Under the pieces are notes generated by a model that made no database searches, was not told the origin of the DNA, and worked only from the letters and a program-made list of their open reading frames with translations. Shown in pieces: positions 1 to 6,703 of a stretch of 7,702 bases of DNA (positions within the stretch are counted from its first letter, which is position 1; each line of letters opens with the position of its first letter). Both the position numbers and the translations under genes were made by a program. Source of the stretch: Victivallales bacterium. GTDB lineage: Bacteria; Verrucomicrobiota; Lentisphaeria; Oligosphaerales; Oligosphaeraceae. Location of the stretch: positions 1 through 7,702 of the forward strand of contig JAFYGL010000271.1 of assembly GCA_017543165.1 (NCBI GenBank). Direction: 5' to 3'.

Positions 1-1019
1 CGCACATGCTTGGCAAGGGCGATGTCCACCTCATCTGTCTCTGCCTGCCTGCTGCTGCCAGAGGACAATGCCAACGCCAGTTCCCCCTTCGCCACCACGC
101 CGCACTCAAGCATATCGCTGGCCACATTCTCCACCATTCTACTGCAACGCAGTTTCTGCCTTTCATATCCAGATGCCCTGCCCCTTGCGACCACAGTACC
201 TTCCACAAGCAATTCAGGAACGCCTTTTTCATTCCAGCGCAGCATTATGTCCCTGCCAGTCAAGGCACGCTGCTCGCCAGTAAACGCCAGCAGAAGTTCA
301 CCATTGTCTCCTCGCAATTCCAGTTTCACCTGTGCAACTGGGAAATCCATCACCTTGCGCTCCAACACCCTTACAGGCCGCAAAGTCAAGCCCCCCGTAT
401 TTGCATATCCAGGAAATGCGCCTGGCACCTTAACAAACATTTCCTGCCCATCGTATTTCAAAAAGAAGGATTTCAGCAATTCCTCCACCAAATCCATTTC
501 ATCCAGACTAGCGCCAGCCGCAACCAGACGGCACAGTTGCTGCGCCTGGCTGTCCTTGACGCATTCGCGGTATTTCGGATTGAGCTGCCTTGTGCCGCAA
601 AGCCCTGGAAACAAGTCTATCCAGTCATACGCACCGACTGCACTCTGCTTGCTTTGCATTGCTGGAACCACTGGCGCCTTTACGCCCAACCACGCAAAGG
701 GACATGCCACCCTATCCTCACCGCCAAGCATTTCAACCCAGTCATTCCAGGAGACTGGCACCCACTCCGCACGCTGTCTTGTACTTAATTCAATACGCCC
801 CTGGCAGGCCTTGCTCTCAAGGCCCAGGCCCATTCCGCGCAATGCCTCCGCCAACTCCGTATGATTGCCCTGCCCTTCCTCCTGCACCTGAACCACACTG
901 CGCCCAATCCCCCAGCCTGGACGCAATGCCACGTTCTCCTGCATGATCTGCAACTTCTCCACCAAACCTGCCAGGCAAACACAGGCTACAAATACCATCG
1001 CCAACAACAACTTCCTCAT
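1..1019 (-). CDS. Membrane-anchored or exported protein of unknown function (3' end beyond window)
   Basis: I translated this strand by hand: 339 codons run without a stop from the ATG at 1019-1017 to the left edge, so the C-terminus is missing. The start is supported by GAGGAA (1025-1030) five bases upstream. Residues 4-20 form one hydrophobic stretch (LLLAMVFVACVCLAGLV) after MRK, which fits a signal peptide or single membrane anchor. FVAC at 10-13 is only a weak lipobox, so lipidation is doubtful. The rest looks soluble and mixed alpha/beta: a possible helix at about 155-190, then beta-rich Val/Leu strands at about 195-290. Nine cysteines are present (13, 15, 72, 106, 141, 153, 163, 292, 306), many for an exported protein. 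I do not recognise a family. It shares strand with the sugar operon upstream but lies 470 bases beyond it, past a large palindrome, so it may be transcribed separately. Confidence is for a real gene, not a function. Confidence 0.8.
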   Translation of the reverse strand, partial: MRKLLLAMVFVACVCLAGLVEKLQIMQENVALRPGWGIGRSVVQVQEEGQGNHTELAEALRGMGLGLESKACQGRIELSTRQRAEWVPVSWNDWVEMLGGEDRVACPFAWLGVKAPVVPAMQSKQSAVGAYDWIDLFPGLCGTRQLNPKYRECVKDSQAQQLCRLVAAGASLDEMDLVEELLKSFFLKYDGQEMFVKVPGAFPGYANTGGLTLRPVRVLERKVMDFPVAQVKLELRGDNGELLLAFTGEQRALTGRDIMLRWNEKGVPELLVEGTVVARGRASGYERQKLRCSRMVENVASDMLECGVVAKGELALALSSGSSRQAETDEVDIALAKHV

Positions 1020-1034
1020 TTACCTTCCTCTTTC

Positions 1035-1084
1035 TTATCCACAGATTTCCACAGATTATCACAGAGAAAAACTGTGGACTGTGG
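1035..1084. repeat. 10-bp-period CACAGATT repeats with inverted CTGTGG copies (leader hairpin)
   Basis: Three units starting CACAGA lie exactly ten bases apart (1040, 1050, 1060). They are followed by two tandem ACTGTGG heptamers (1071-1077, 1078-1084), which are inverted relative to the CCACAG units at 1039-1044 and 1049-1054. In the minus-strand transcript this gives an imperfect stem just upstream of the ribosome binding site of the gene starting at 1019. TTATCCACA at 1035-1043 equals the E. coli-type DnaA box, but it overlaps the repeat and no origin genes are near. On the minus strand, TGTGATAAT (rc of 1055-1063) resembles an extended -10, without a convincing -35. Similar CACAGATT-type interspersed repeats occur in many environmental bacterial genomes, as far as I recall. 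Confidence 0.6.
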
Positions 1085-1168
1085 TCCTGTACGCAGGCGT
1101 TTCGTCCGCGTTTATCCAAGACAACTCTTTCCACTACGCTCTGTTCCCCATGAGGGTAGGTATTTGGG

Positions 1169-1184
1169 AGCCGCGTTAGCGGCG
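1169..1184 (+). repeat. REP-like 16-mer, copy 1 (AGCCGCGTTAGCGGCG)
   Basis: Small palindromic unit with stem GCCGC/GCGGC around GTTA. It recurs identically at 1259-1274, inverted at 1399-1414, and inverted with one T missing at 1308-1322. Four copies of one unit within 250 bases suggest duplication of a mobile or recombination-prone module. Confidence 0.85.
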
Positions 1185-1195
1185 ATGGAAGCTAG

Positions 1196-1238
1196 CCGTG
1201 GGTGGAGCGAGCGCCACAGGCGCGAGCGAAACCCACGG
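1196..1238. repeat. Hairpin inside left palindrome arm
   Basis: CCGTGGGT (1196-1203) pairs with ACCCACGG (1231-1238). Nested inside, GCGCC (1211-1215) pairs with GGCGC (1219-1223) around ACA. The same structure is repeated in the right arm, so either arm can fold alone or the arms can pair with each other. No T-tract follows on either side, so this is not a classical intrinsic terminator. Confidence 0.75.
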
Positions 1239-1258
1239 ATATGCCAAACAAAAGTTCA

Positions 1259-1322
1259 AGCCGCGTTAGCGGCGGCAGAAGGAAACGCCTTGCCATAATG
1301 ATTCTTTCGCCGCTACGCGGCT
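1259..1322. repeat. Inner inverted pair of REP-like units at palindrome centre
   Basis: AGCCGCGTTAGCGGCG (1259-1274) faces its inverted copy (1308-1322, one base shorter) across 33 bases of unrelated sequence. The axis matches that of the outer arms, so this pair looks like part of one symmetric structure and not a separate insertion. Confidence 0.8.
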
Positions 1323-1344
1323 CCATATTCTGGTGTGGGCGCAT

Positions 1345-1387
1345 CCGTGGGTTTCGCTCGCGCCTGCGGCGCTCGCTCCACCCACGG
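1345..1387. repeat. Hairpin inside right palindrome arm
   Basis: CCGTGGGT (1345-1352) pairs with ACCCACGG (1380-1387), with an inner stem of GCGCC (1360-1364) and GGCGC (1368-1372). It is the reverse-complement copy of the left-arm hairpin. The difference lies in the three-base loop between the inner stems: TGC here, ACA on the left. Confidence 0.75.
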
Positions 1388-1398
1388 CTAGCTTCCGT

Positions 1399-1414
1399 CG
1401 CCGCTAACGCGGCT
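1399..1414 (-). repeat. REP-like 16-mer, inverted outer copy
   Basis: CGCCGCTAACGCGGCT is the exact reverse complement of the unit at 1169-1184. Together they form the most highly conserved part of the outer arms. Confidence 0.85.
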
Positions 1415-1460
1415 CCCTATTTATCTGCCCTCATGAGGAACAGAGCCAAACAATAAAAAT

Positions 1461-1484
1461 CTCTGCGCCTCTGCGCCTCTGCGT
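1461..1484. repeat. 8-bp tandem repeat, three units of CTCTGCGC/T
   Basis: CTCTGCGC is repeated at 1461, 1469 and 1477 (the last unit ends in T) and runs into GTTAAAAC, five bases before the GH28 stop codon. On the coding strand this reads as TTTTAACGCAGAGGCGCAGAG-type DNA directly after the stop. I recall AACGCAGAGGCGCAGAG as a motif scattered between genes in many unrelated bacterial genomes. It forms no stem-loop with a T-run, so I do not call it a terminator. Confidence 0.75.
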
Positions 1485-1489
1485 TAAAA

Positions 1490-2623
1490 CTAGAGTGCCT
1501 CCAGTTCGAAGCCTTCCATCCTGAAGCGGCGGCATTTGCGGGCGAGCAGCATGTCCTCGCATGGGGCTGTCTGCCGCCAGCGGGAATTACGCAGCGTGAT
1601 GTTGTCCAGCAATGTTTCCGTGGAGCCTTTGAGCACGCAGGGATTCGGGGATTCCATGTAGATGTTGTCAAACACAATGTCCCTTATGCCCTTCAGGCTG
1701 ATGCCCTCCTCAACCTCGATGCGGATTGGATTGCCCTGCGCCTTGACGGAGGCGTTGCACACAGTGATGTTGCTCAGGTCCATCGCGCCATTGCAGCCCT
1801 TACGCAGGTAGTGCCTGGGATTGTTGGCGACGATGCCGTTGCCGGGGCAGTTCAGCACCAAGCCAGTCATGCGGCAGTTGCGTATGACGCCGTCGCTGGG
1901 GCAGCCGATGCGCATGCCCTGGCAGGCGCTGTCCAGCACGCAGTTCGAGATGGTGACATTCTCGCATACGCTGGGGGGCTGGCCATTGCGCGGCATTGCC
2001 CTCAGCACCAGGCAGTCGTCGGCAGTGCGTATGTGGCAGTCCGCCACGGTGACGTCGCGGCATGAATCGATGTCGATGCCGTCGTTGTTTATCATGCGCT
2101 GGTCACCCTCGATGCGTATGCCGCGTACAGACACTCTCTGGCATCCGCTGAGCCAGATTGTCCAGCACGGGGAATTCAAGTAAAGCGTGTCGGCCAGCAG
2201 CACGTCATTGCAGTTCACCAGATGCAGGAGGCGCGGCCTGGGCGTGGGCGGCTTTGCGAAGAACCTGCCGCCATAGCCCCTGCTGTTTTCATCGTAGAAT
2301 CTCACGCCAGGGCATTCCAGGGTGCCAGCGCCAGTGATCGCGATGTTGTGTGCATTGACGCCCGCCACCAGCGTGCAGTTGCTCTTTTCAGGGGCAAGCC
2401 CGCCCAGTTCTTCTGGCCTGAAATCCACATAGTCGCGGTAGTCGGCGGAGCCAGTCATGCCGCAGCCGTTCTCCAGATGGAGCCTCACATTGCTCTTCAT
2501 GAAGATGGTACGGGCCTCCGTGACCCGCGTCGCCACGGCCACGCAGCCGCCGCCCGCCTCCGACACCTGGTCTATCGCCTGCTGAACGAGGCGCCAGTCA
2601 TTTTGCTCAATCGTTATGTTCAT
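1490..2623 (-). CDS. GH28-like (polygalacturonase-type) right-handed beta-helix protein, cytoplasmic
   Basis: This 377-residue protein has the repetitive NVTISNC/DIVFDNI pattern of a pectin-lyase-fold beta-helix from about residue 85 onward. The GH28 signature NNDGIDI is at 179-185 and ADDC at 201-204 stands for the family's GDDC; D181, D202 and D203 fit the three catalytic aspartates. The usual GHG motif is replaced by CQGMRIG (234-240), with Gln235 where His is expected, and the RIK motif is probably represented by RIE (301-303). It may therefore be a divergent hydrolase acting on galacturonides or other uronides, or a non-catalytic homologue. There is no signal peptide. An in-frame TGA lies three codons before the ATG, so a longer exported form is excluded. 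Unlike its neighbours it lacks a GAGGAA site, having only weak AGAAG. It follows the pseudopilin gene by 56 bases and is probably the last gene of the operon. Confidence 0.9.
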   Translation of the reverse strand: MNITIEQNDWRLVQQAIDQVSEAGGGCVAVATRVTEARTIFMKSNVRLHLENGCGMTGSADYRDYVDFRPEELGGLAPEKSNCTLVAGVNAHNIAITGAGTLECPGVRFYDENSRGYGGRFFAKPPTPRPRLLHLVNCNDVLLADTLYLNSPCWTIWLSGCQRVSVRGIRIEGDQRMINNDGIDIDSCRDVTVADCHIRTADDCLVLRAMPRNGQPPSVCENVTISNCVLDSACQGMRIGCPSDGVIRNCRMTGLVLNCPGNGIVANNPRHYLRKGCNGAMDLSNITVCNASVKAQGNPIRIEVEEGISLKGIRDIVFDNIYMESPNPCVLKGSTETLLDNITLRNSRWRQTAPCEDMLLARKCRRFRMEGFELEAL

Positions 2624-2679
2624 TGAAAATCACTTCTAGAATGCAGCATAGCAAATCAAGTATTCAAGTACGGTGAAAC
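2624..2679 (-). other. Short intergenic spacer, pseudopilin to GH28-like gene
   Basis: A 56-base AT-rich spacer with no stem-loop and no promoter that I can support. It contains the imperfect direct repeat CAAGTATTCAAGTA (2657-2670). The absence of a terminator is consistent with read-through from the pseudopilin gene into the GH28-like gene. Confidence 0.4.
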
Positions 2680-3456
2680 TCAATTCTCAAGACCACCGCG
2701 CCACGCATTGTTAACATCAAAGGGCTTTCCTTCTGCGACTTTTGCGTAAATGGCATCAACAGCGCTCCTGGTCTCCATTCCGACACCCTTCACATTGCCG
2801 CAATGTCCATCAGAATAGAGAAAGTTGCTGCTAGCGGAATGCACAGGCCACAACTGGCCCTGCGTAGTGGTGGATGATTGCCAATACATGGCATAGTATC
2901 CATACTGGAGATCCTTGGTGACGCAATCTGCGGTCAGTATCAGCACTGTAGGCAGGGTGACTTCCTGGCGTGTGTATGGCTTGCTCTTGCCCGGATCGGA
3001 GACATCGCCGCCACGACGCGCACCGCCAGGCCACACATAATTGTACCCATACGAGGGGAAGCTCCATGTCCAGCCATTATTGAGGCCAGTGGCAGACCAT
3101 ACGTATGACGGGTTCTGTTTACCAGAGGGGCATACAAACGACATACTGTTGCTTCCCATGTATGAATCACCGCCGCTTCCCAGCAGATTTGTCCAGTATT
3201 TGCTGGCCACATTGCCGTTGCCGCTTGGATAGCAAGCCACAGGGAAATAATCCGCATAGTCATTGCTGTACATATTGAAAGCAAGTCCCTGTTGTTTAAG
3301 GTTGCTGGTGCAGGAAATGGCGCGTGCCTTTTCCCTCGCCTTGCTCAATGCAGGCAGCAGCATTGCCGCCAGAATTGCAATGATCGCAATTACAACCAGC
3401 AATTCAATGAGCGTGAAAAAATGTCTTCTGTGATTTCTTGAAACTGACTTTTTCAT
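2680..3456 (-). CDS. Type II secretion/pilin-like pseudopilin with H-x9-DG C-terminal motif
   Basis: A 258-residue protein with a basic leader ([13 protein letters not shown]) followed by [19 protein letters not shown], the class III prepilin signature. By analogy, cleavage falls between F13 and F14, putting Glu18 at mature +5; the usual Gly at -1 is replaced by Phe. After the hydrophobic helix come [20 protein letters not shown] and a Trp/Tyr/Gly-rich globular part. The C-terminus carries H206-x9-D216-G217, the H-x9-DG motif of prepilin-like proteins abundant in Planctomycetota and Lentisphaerota. The start at 3456 is chosen because GAGGAA (3463-3468) lies six bases upstream; an in-frame ATG at 3462 abuts that site and one at 3510 overlaps the previous gene without a comparable site. 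It lies 31 bases after the large secreted protein. The role is unknown: a minor pseudopilin or surface protein co-expressed with glycan degradation is plausible. Confidence 0.92.
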   Translation of the reverse strand: MKKSVSRNHRRHFFTLIELLVVIAIIAILAAMLLPALSKAREKARAISCTSNLKQQGLAFNMYSNDYADYFPVACYPSGNGNVASKYWTNLLGSGGDSYMGSNSMSFVCPSGKQNPSYVWSATGLNNGWTWSFPSYGYNYVWPGGARRGGDVSDPGKSKPYTRQEVTLPTVLILTADCVTKDLQYGYYAMYWQSSTTTQGQLWPVHSASSNFLYSDGHCGNVKGVGMETRSAVDAIYAKVAEGKPFDVNNAWRGGLEN

Positions 3457-3462
3457 AATCAT

Positions 3463-3469
3463 TTCCTCT
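3463..3469 (-). promoter_or_regulatory. Ribosome binding site deciding the pseudopilin start
   Basis: Read on the minus strand as AGAGGAA, followed by ATGATT and then the ATG at 3456. The six-base gap is suitable for that ATG, while the ATG at 3462 follows immediately and would be too close. It sits in the 31-base gap after the upstream stop codon at 3490-3488. Confidence 0.8.
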
Positions 3470-3487
3470 TCTTTGATGTGTTTTGTT

Positions 3488-6400
3488 TTACTCCCAAATC
3501 TCCATTTCACCTATGTCAATTCTTCCTTCTATGTTCTCAAGCCTGATGACAATTTCGCTTGCAGTGACTGGTTCAGGCAGCTTCATAACTTCCTCCGCCG
3601 CAAACGCCGCGGTATCCTGCTGGGGGAAGGCATATTCCAGCTTTCCTGCAAGAATCTTCGCCCTGGCATATTTGCCGCGGAGGAAAAGCTTGATGGCTCC
3701 TAATCGCACGGCTTTGTCAAACTTGACCGCAATATCCACCTGTTTCGCCTTGTTCCATGTGTCCGCCCAATCCCTCAATCTGCTTTTCTCCAGGGCGACA
3801 CTTGCGCCTTTCACAGCGCGGCGACGGTCAGTCAGCCTCCCCTTGGCAAATGGAATCAGGCCGCTCTCATCCCCCGCATCAGGTGCTGGAGACAACAAGT
3901 AGCCACCATTCACATTGCCGCCAGGCAGTTCATGGAACACGAATTTCCGCCAGTATCCCGCATTGCCAGTGAGGCATGTCCCGTTTGGTTCGGGGCTCTG
4001 CCTGATGATATTTTCAGGCAGGCGGAAACGCCAGATCGGCTGTCCCGTGACCGCGCCGCAGGTGGCGGCGAACTCCCTGAAGAAATCCCTCCATTGCCTG
4101 TTACCTGCAAGTTTAACAGAGCATGGGCAGAATCCCAATGTAATGACCTTGCCCTTTCCGACTTTGTTTTCTATGACGGCGGGCGCACCGTCACTATATG
4201 TCGCCTTGACAATGGCCCCCTTTGCAGGGAACAGGCTATAGGCGGTGCTGCCGCTGAGAGGCAATGTGTGCTTGCCATACTTGATGTCTTTGATGCCAGA
4301 AACCTGTTTACGCGCGGCGATTCCAAGAAATGAAATATCGTTGTCGTCGCCTTCTGGTGTCTTCATAAATGCCTCGTGATTCAGCAAAAGCAATGTGCCG
4401 CCCGAGGCAACGTAGCCCCTTAATTCCTTCACCGTATTGCCGTCCACATACTTGTTTTCATTGCTGACGACAAATTTGTATGATGCCAGATTTTTCAAGG
4501 TAAGTTCGTTGATGAAATCATACCAGACTCCAGCCCCGAATGCCAGAAAACCATGAAGGTGCAAATCCCGTTGCGGTCTGCCTCGCAATGCCCACACTGG
4601 ATATGCCTGCAATGAGGCGCTTGAGGAAAACAGTGCGCAATCCGCCCTCGGGAAGTTCAGCGACGGCATTTCAGACAGTGTTCTGCTCACATCACGTTCC
4701 ACCTGAAAACGGTCTGGTGCTCCAAAATATTCGCTGTGGAGATACTTCACTCCTTCACGACGTCCACGAGTATCCAATAGGTAATATTGCAAGCCATTTG
4801 CGCCGCAGCGTATGGCGGCTGACAATTCGTCCAGCACTTCAGAAGGAGTGAAACTTGCGCCGTATTCCTCTATATGGGGGCAAGGCCAAAATGACTCTGC
4901 GCCAGTCAAATCCCGCATGTATTTGACGCAGAAGCCAAAACTGTCAATATTCGGATTCTGGGAGGGGTATAATTGCCTTGTGGCGATGTCAAAGGCGCCC
5001 GTCCAATCGGACATAGCATAGATTTGATTCTGGCCATCGATGGGGTCATCAGAAACGACCATCACGTCTGGATATTTGCTCTTTATGGTCTGATATACCT
5101 TGCGGTAGAAAGAAACCAGTTCCTCGTTCAGAAAGCGGCGGTATGCGATCAATGCCAGCGGGTCGCGCTCACTTTCATTTGGGATGCCGTATTTTCCATT
5201 TCCGAAACGTTCCTTGATTTTGCGGTCGATAGCCTTCACATCTGGATTGTCAGGTTTCTTTGCCGCATAGCGTATAAGATCCAGTTCCGTATGTTCACTG
5301 ATTTCATCGCCTAATACGATAGCTGCCAGGCGCGGACGATACTGTTCCAAATCCTGGAGTATTTCCAGGTATCTTTTCTGCACTTCTGGCAGTACGAAAA
5401 TCGTAAAGTTCTGCTCATCAGGCAAATCCGTATTCAAGACACGAGGCACCATCAAAATCTTCGGTGCACCAGGGCGGTTCCAGTATTTTTTGTTTTCCTT
5501 CAATCTTTTCAGCAGGACGGAGTTATAACATACCGCCCATTTGCAGTCACCGATTTCCTTTAGAATTGCATCGCCATCATAGCGCAAGCCATATTGCAGC
5601 GCAGAGAACATCACAGGCGAACTGGAGAAAGGCGGCAAGCCAATGTCCCAAAGCCAGCCATTGATGGGATACTTCCTGGGCTTGGCGTCGCTAAACAACT
5701 CACGGAACAGTGGGTTTTCCACCCTGCGGGTGATTGTCTTGGTCTTGTATTCGGGAACGAGGAGCGAATAAGCATTGCTGTATTCAAGTTTACCATTGGC
5801 ATCAGCCACCTCCAATTTCAGTTTCGTTGCAATGCCGCCAGGGAAACGTGTGCTGAAATCAAAGTCAATGGGCATTTTTTCCCCAAGTTCCAATTGGAAT
5901 TGCTTCAGATCCGCGCCATTCTTGTCCAAAAGACGTCCAGTCACCTTTCTGTTTTTCCTGTCATTTTGAGCATTGTACATTTTCAACTTGCCAGTGAAAC
6001 CGCCAGACACCTGCGCCACGCGGAAGCCTGGCGCGGCACTCTCCGAGGCAAGGCGAATGGGGCGCATGCGGGTATGATGAGCAAAGCCGCCTTCACCTTG
6101 ATTGACAGCAGTGTACTCGCCCTGCCCCGCCCTGCGTTCGCGTCCAAGGTTGAAGCGCCAAAGTTCCGCGCCATGAACAGGCGCCGCATTGATGTCCGCC
6201 ATCGGGATTGCCGTCTCCACCACATAGCGGTCTTGCTGTACTATGCTTGCCGTCTTTATCGAACTATTGAAACTGATGTTGCCGTTATAGTCATCGTATA
6301 TGACGCCATCGGCATTTACGATAAAATGGTAGGTGCGTTCCCTTGCAACACCAGTGGGGCTAAGGAAGATTTCCACACAGTCATCCTGCCAGATGTTCAA

Positions 6401-6700
6401 GTCCCGCTCCTCGGAATGGTGGTACACACGCTTCATCTTCTTCACATCAGGTTCCAGGCACTCGAATGCCGTATAGAGATAAGTCTTGTCATGCCCAATC
6501 CAGACCTGGGTTGCCGCATTCGGTGACTTGCCATCGGAGGTTCTCAATTCAAAACGCGTTGCGGAGGCGTATTCGCCAGGTGATATCACACCATCCAATT
6601 TTACAGGCGCAATGCAAGGTATGCATGGTTCATTTGAAATCTGGCCAATGCAGAATTGGGCTGCCATCATGCCCAGCAGCAAAAACAAATGTCGTCTCAT
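3488..6700 (-). CDS. Secreted multidomain glycosidase-like protein (CBM9-like, TIM-barrel, GH42-type domain B, discoidin-like)
   Basis: A 1070-residue protein. Residues 1-19 form a signal peptide ([19 protein letters not shown]). Residues 32-218 resemble a CBM9/DOMON-type sugar-binding domain ([12 protein letters not shown], then [12 protein letters not shown] and [12 protein letters not shown]). A beta-sandwich follows at about 225-320. Residues about 340-690 look like a TIM barrel: IVLGDE (461-466) fits the end of strand beta-4 and PHIEEYG (608-614) a later strand, making E466 and E611/E612 candidate acid/base and nucleophile. Residues 735-780 ([32 protein letters not shown]) match the GATase-like domain B of GH42 beta-galactosidases, completed by [14 protein letters not shown] (844-857). 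The C-terminal 160 residues resemble a discoidin-like sandwich. GH-A clan glycan hydrolysis outside the cytoplasm is likely; the substrate is unknown. I cannot assign it to one named GH family. Confidence 0.9.
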   Translation of the reverse strand: MRRHLFLLLGMMAAQFCIGQISNEPCIPCIAPVKLDGVISPGEYASATRFELRTSDGKSPNAATQVWIGHDKTYLYTAFECLEPDVKKMKRVYHHSEERDLNIWQDDCVEIFLSPTGVARERTYHFIVNADGVIYDDYNGNISFNSSIKTASIVQQDRYVVETAIPMADINAAPVHGAELWRFNLGRERRAGQGEYTAVNQGEGGFAHHTRMRPIRLASESAAPGFRVAQVSGGFTGKLKMYNAQNDRKNRKVTGRLLDKNGADLKQFQLELGEKMPIDFDFSTRFPGGIATKLKLEVADANGKLEYSNAYSLLVPEYKTKTITRRVENPLFRELFSDAKPRKYPINGWLWDIGLPPFSSSPVMFSALQYGLRYDGDAILKEIGDCKWAVCYNSVLLKRLKENKKYWNRPGAPKILMVPRVLNTDLPDEQNFTIFVLPEVQKRYLEILQDLEQYRPRLAAIVLGDEISEHTELDLIRYAAKKPDNPDVKAIDRKIKERFGNGKYGIPNESERDPLALIAYRRFLNEELVSFYRKVYQTIKSKYPDVMVVSDDPIDGQNQIYAMSDWTGAFDIATRQLYPSQNPNIDSFGFCVKYMRDLTGAESFWPCPHIEEYGASFTPSEVLDELSAAIRCGANGLQYYLLDTRGRREGVKYLHSEYFGAPDRFQVERDVSRTLSEMPSLNFPRADCALFSSSASLQAYPVWALRGRPQRDLHLHGFLAFGAGVWYDFINELTLKNLASYKFVVSNENKYVDGNTVKELRGYVASGGTLLLLNHEAFMKTPEGDDNDISFLGIAARKQVSGIKDIKYGKHTLPLSGSTAYSLFPAKGAIVKATYSDGAPAVIENKVGKGKVITLGFCPCSVKLAGNRQWRDFFREFAATCGAVTGQPIWRFRLPENIIRQSPEPNGTCLTGNAGYWRKFVFHELPGGNVNGGYLLSPAPDAGDESGLIPFAKGRLTDRRRAVKGASVALEKSRLRDWADTWNKAKQVDIAVKFDKAVRLGAIKLFLRGKYARAKILAGKLEYAFPQQDTAAFAAEEVMKLPEPVTASEIVIRLENIEGRIDIGEMEIWE

Positions 6701-6703
6701 TCT

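Larger units (their letters stand above)
1138..1446. repeat. Large composite inverted repeat (about 309 bp imperfect palindrome)
   Basis: The left arm (1138-1240) and right arm (1343-1446) are near-identical reverse complements over about 103 bases. From 1166 inward to 1240 I see two substitutions; a divergent patch and a one-base indel fall near 1155-1165. The outer ends are GCTCTGTTCC and its complement. The 102-base centre (1241-1342) holds a second, shorter inverted pair (1259-1274 with 1308-1322) on the same axis near 1291, so the whole block is a nested palindrome. Each arm also contains its own hairpins. There is no open reading frame of note, no transposase and no clear target-site duplication. 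It begins 43 bases after the GH28 stop codon. It could be a REP/BIME-like element, a MITE-like non-autonomous element, or a transcript-end structure for the upstream operon. Confidence 0.9.

Noticed and set aside
6..864. Two overlapping plus-strand open frames of 260 and 284 codons
   Set aside because: Both are opposite the minus-strand frame of 339 codons, which has a better start region and an export signal. The plus-strand products are low-complexity-looking, rich in Ser, Pro, His and Cys without any domain.
1035..1043. Replication origin suggested by the DnaA-box match TTATCCACA
   Set aside because: Only one exact box is present, it is part of a CACAGATT repeat, and there is no AT-rich unwinding region or dnaA/dnaN-type neighbour.
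1055..1063. Promoter for the gene starting at 1019 (TGTGATAAT on the minus strand)
   Set aside because: The extended -10-like match falls inside the phased repeat and no acceptable -35 sits 16-18 bases upstream, so I do not list it as a promoter.
1138..1446. CRISPR array or intrinsic terminator
   Set aside because: Repeats are inverted and unevenly spaced with no unique spacers of constant length, ruling out CRISPR. None of the GC-rich stems is followed by a T-run on the minus strand, so a classical intrinsic terminator is not supported.
1202..1456. Plus-strand open frame of 84 codons inside the palindrome
   Set aside because: Its Arg-rich sequence simply reads through the inverted repeats, and no ribosome binding site precedes it.
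3457..3510. Longer pseudopilin starting at 3510 (276 residues)
   Set aside because: It would overlap the end of the large secreted protein's gene and add 18 residues before the prepilin leader. The ATG at 3456 has a correctly spaced GAGGAA and gives a normal-length leader.
5594..6526. 310-codon open frame on the plus strand
   Set aside because: It lies wholly antisense to the CBM9-like part of the large secreted protein, which has clear domains, a signal peptide and a ribosome binding site. The plus-strand translation has no recognisable domain or start signal.
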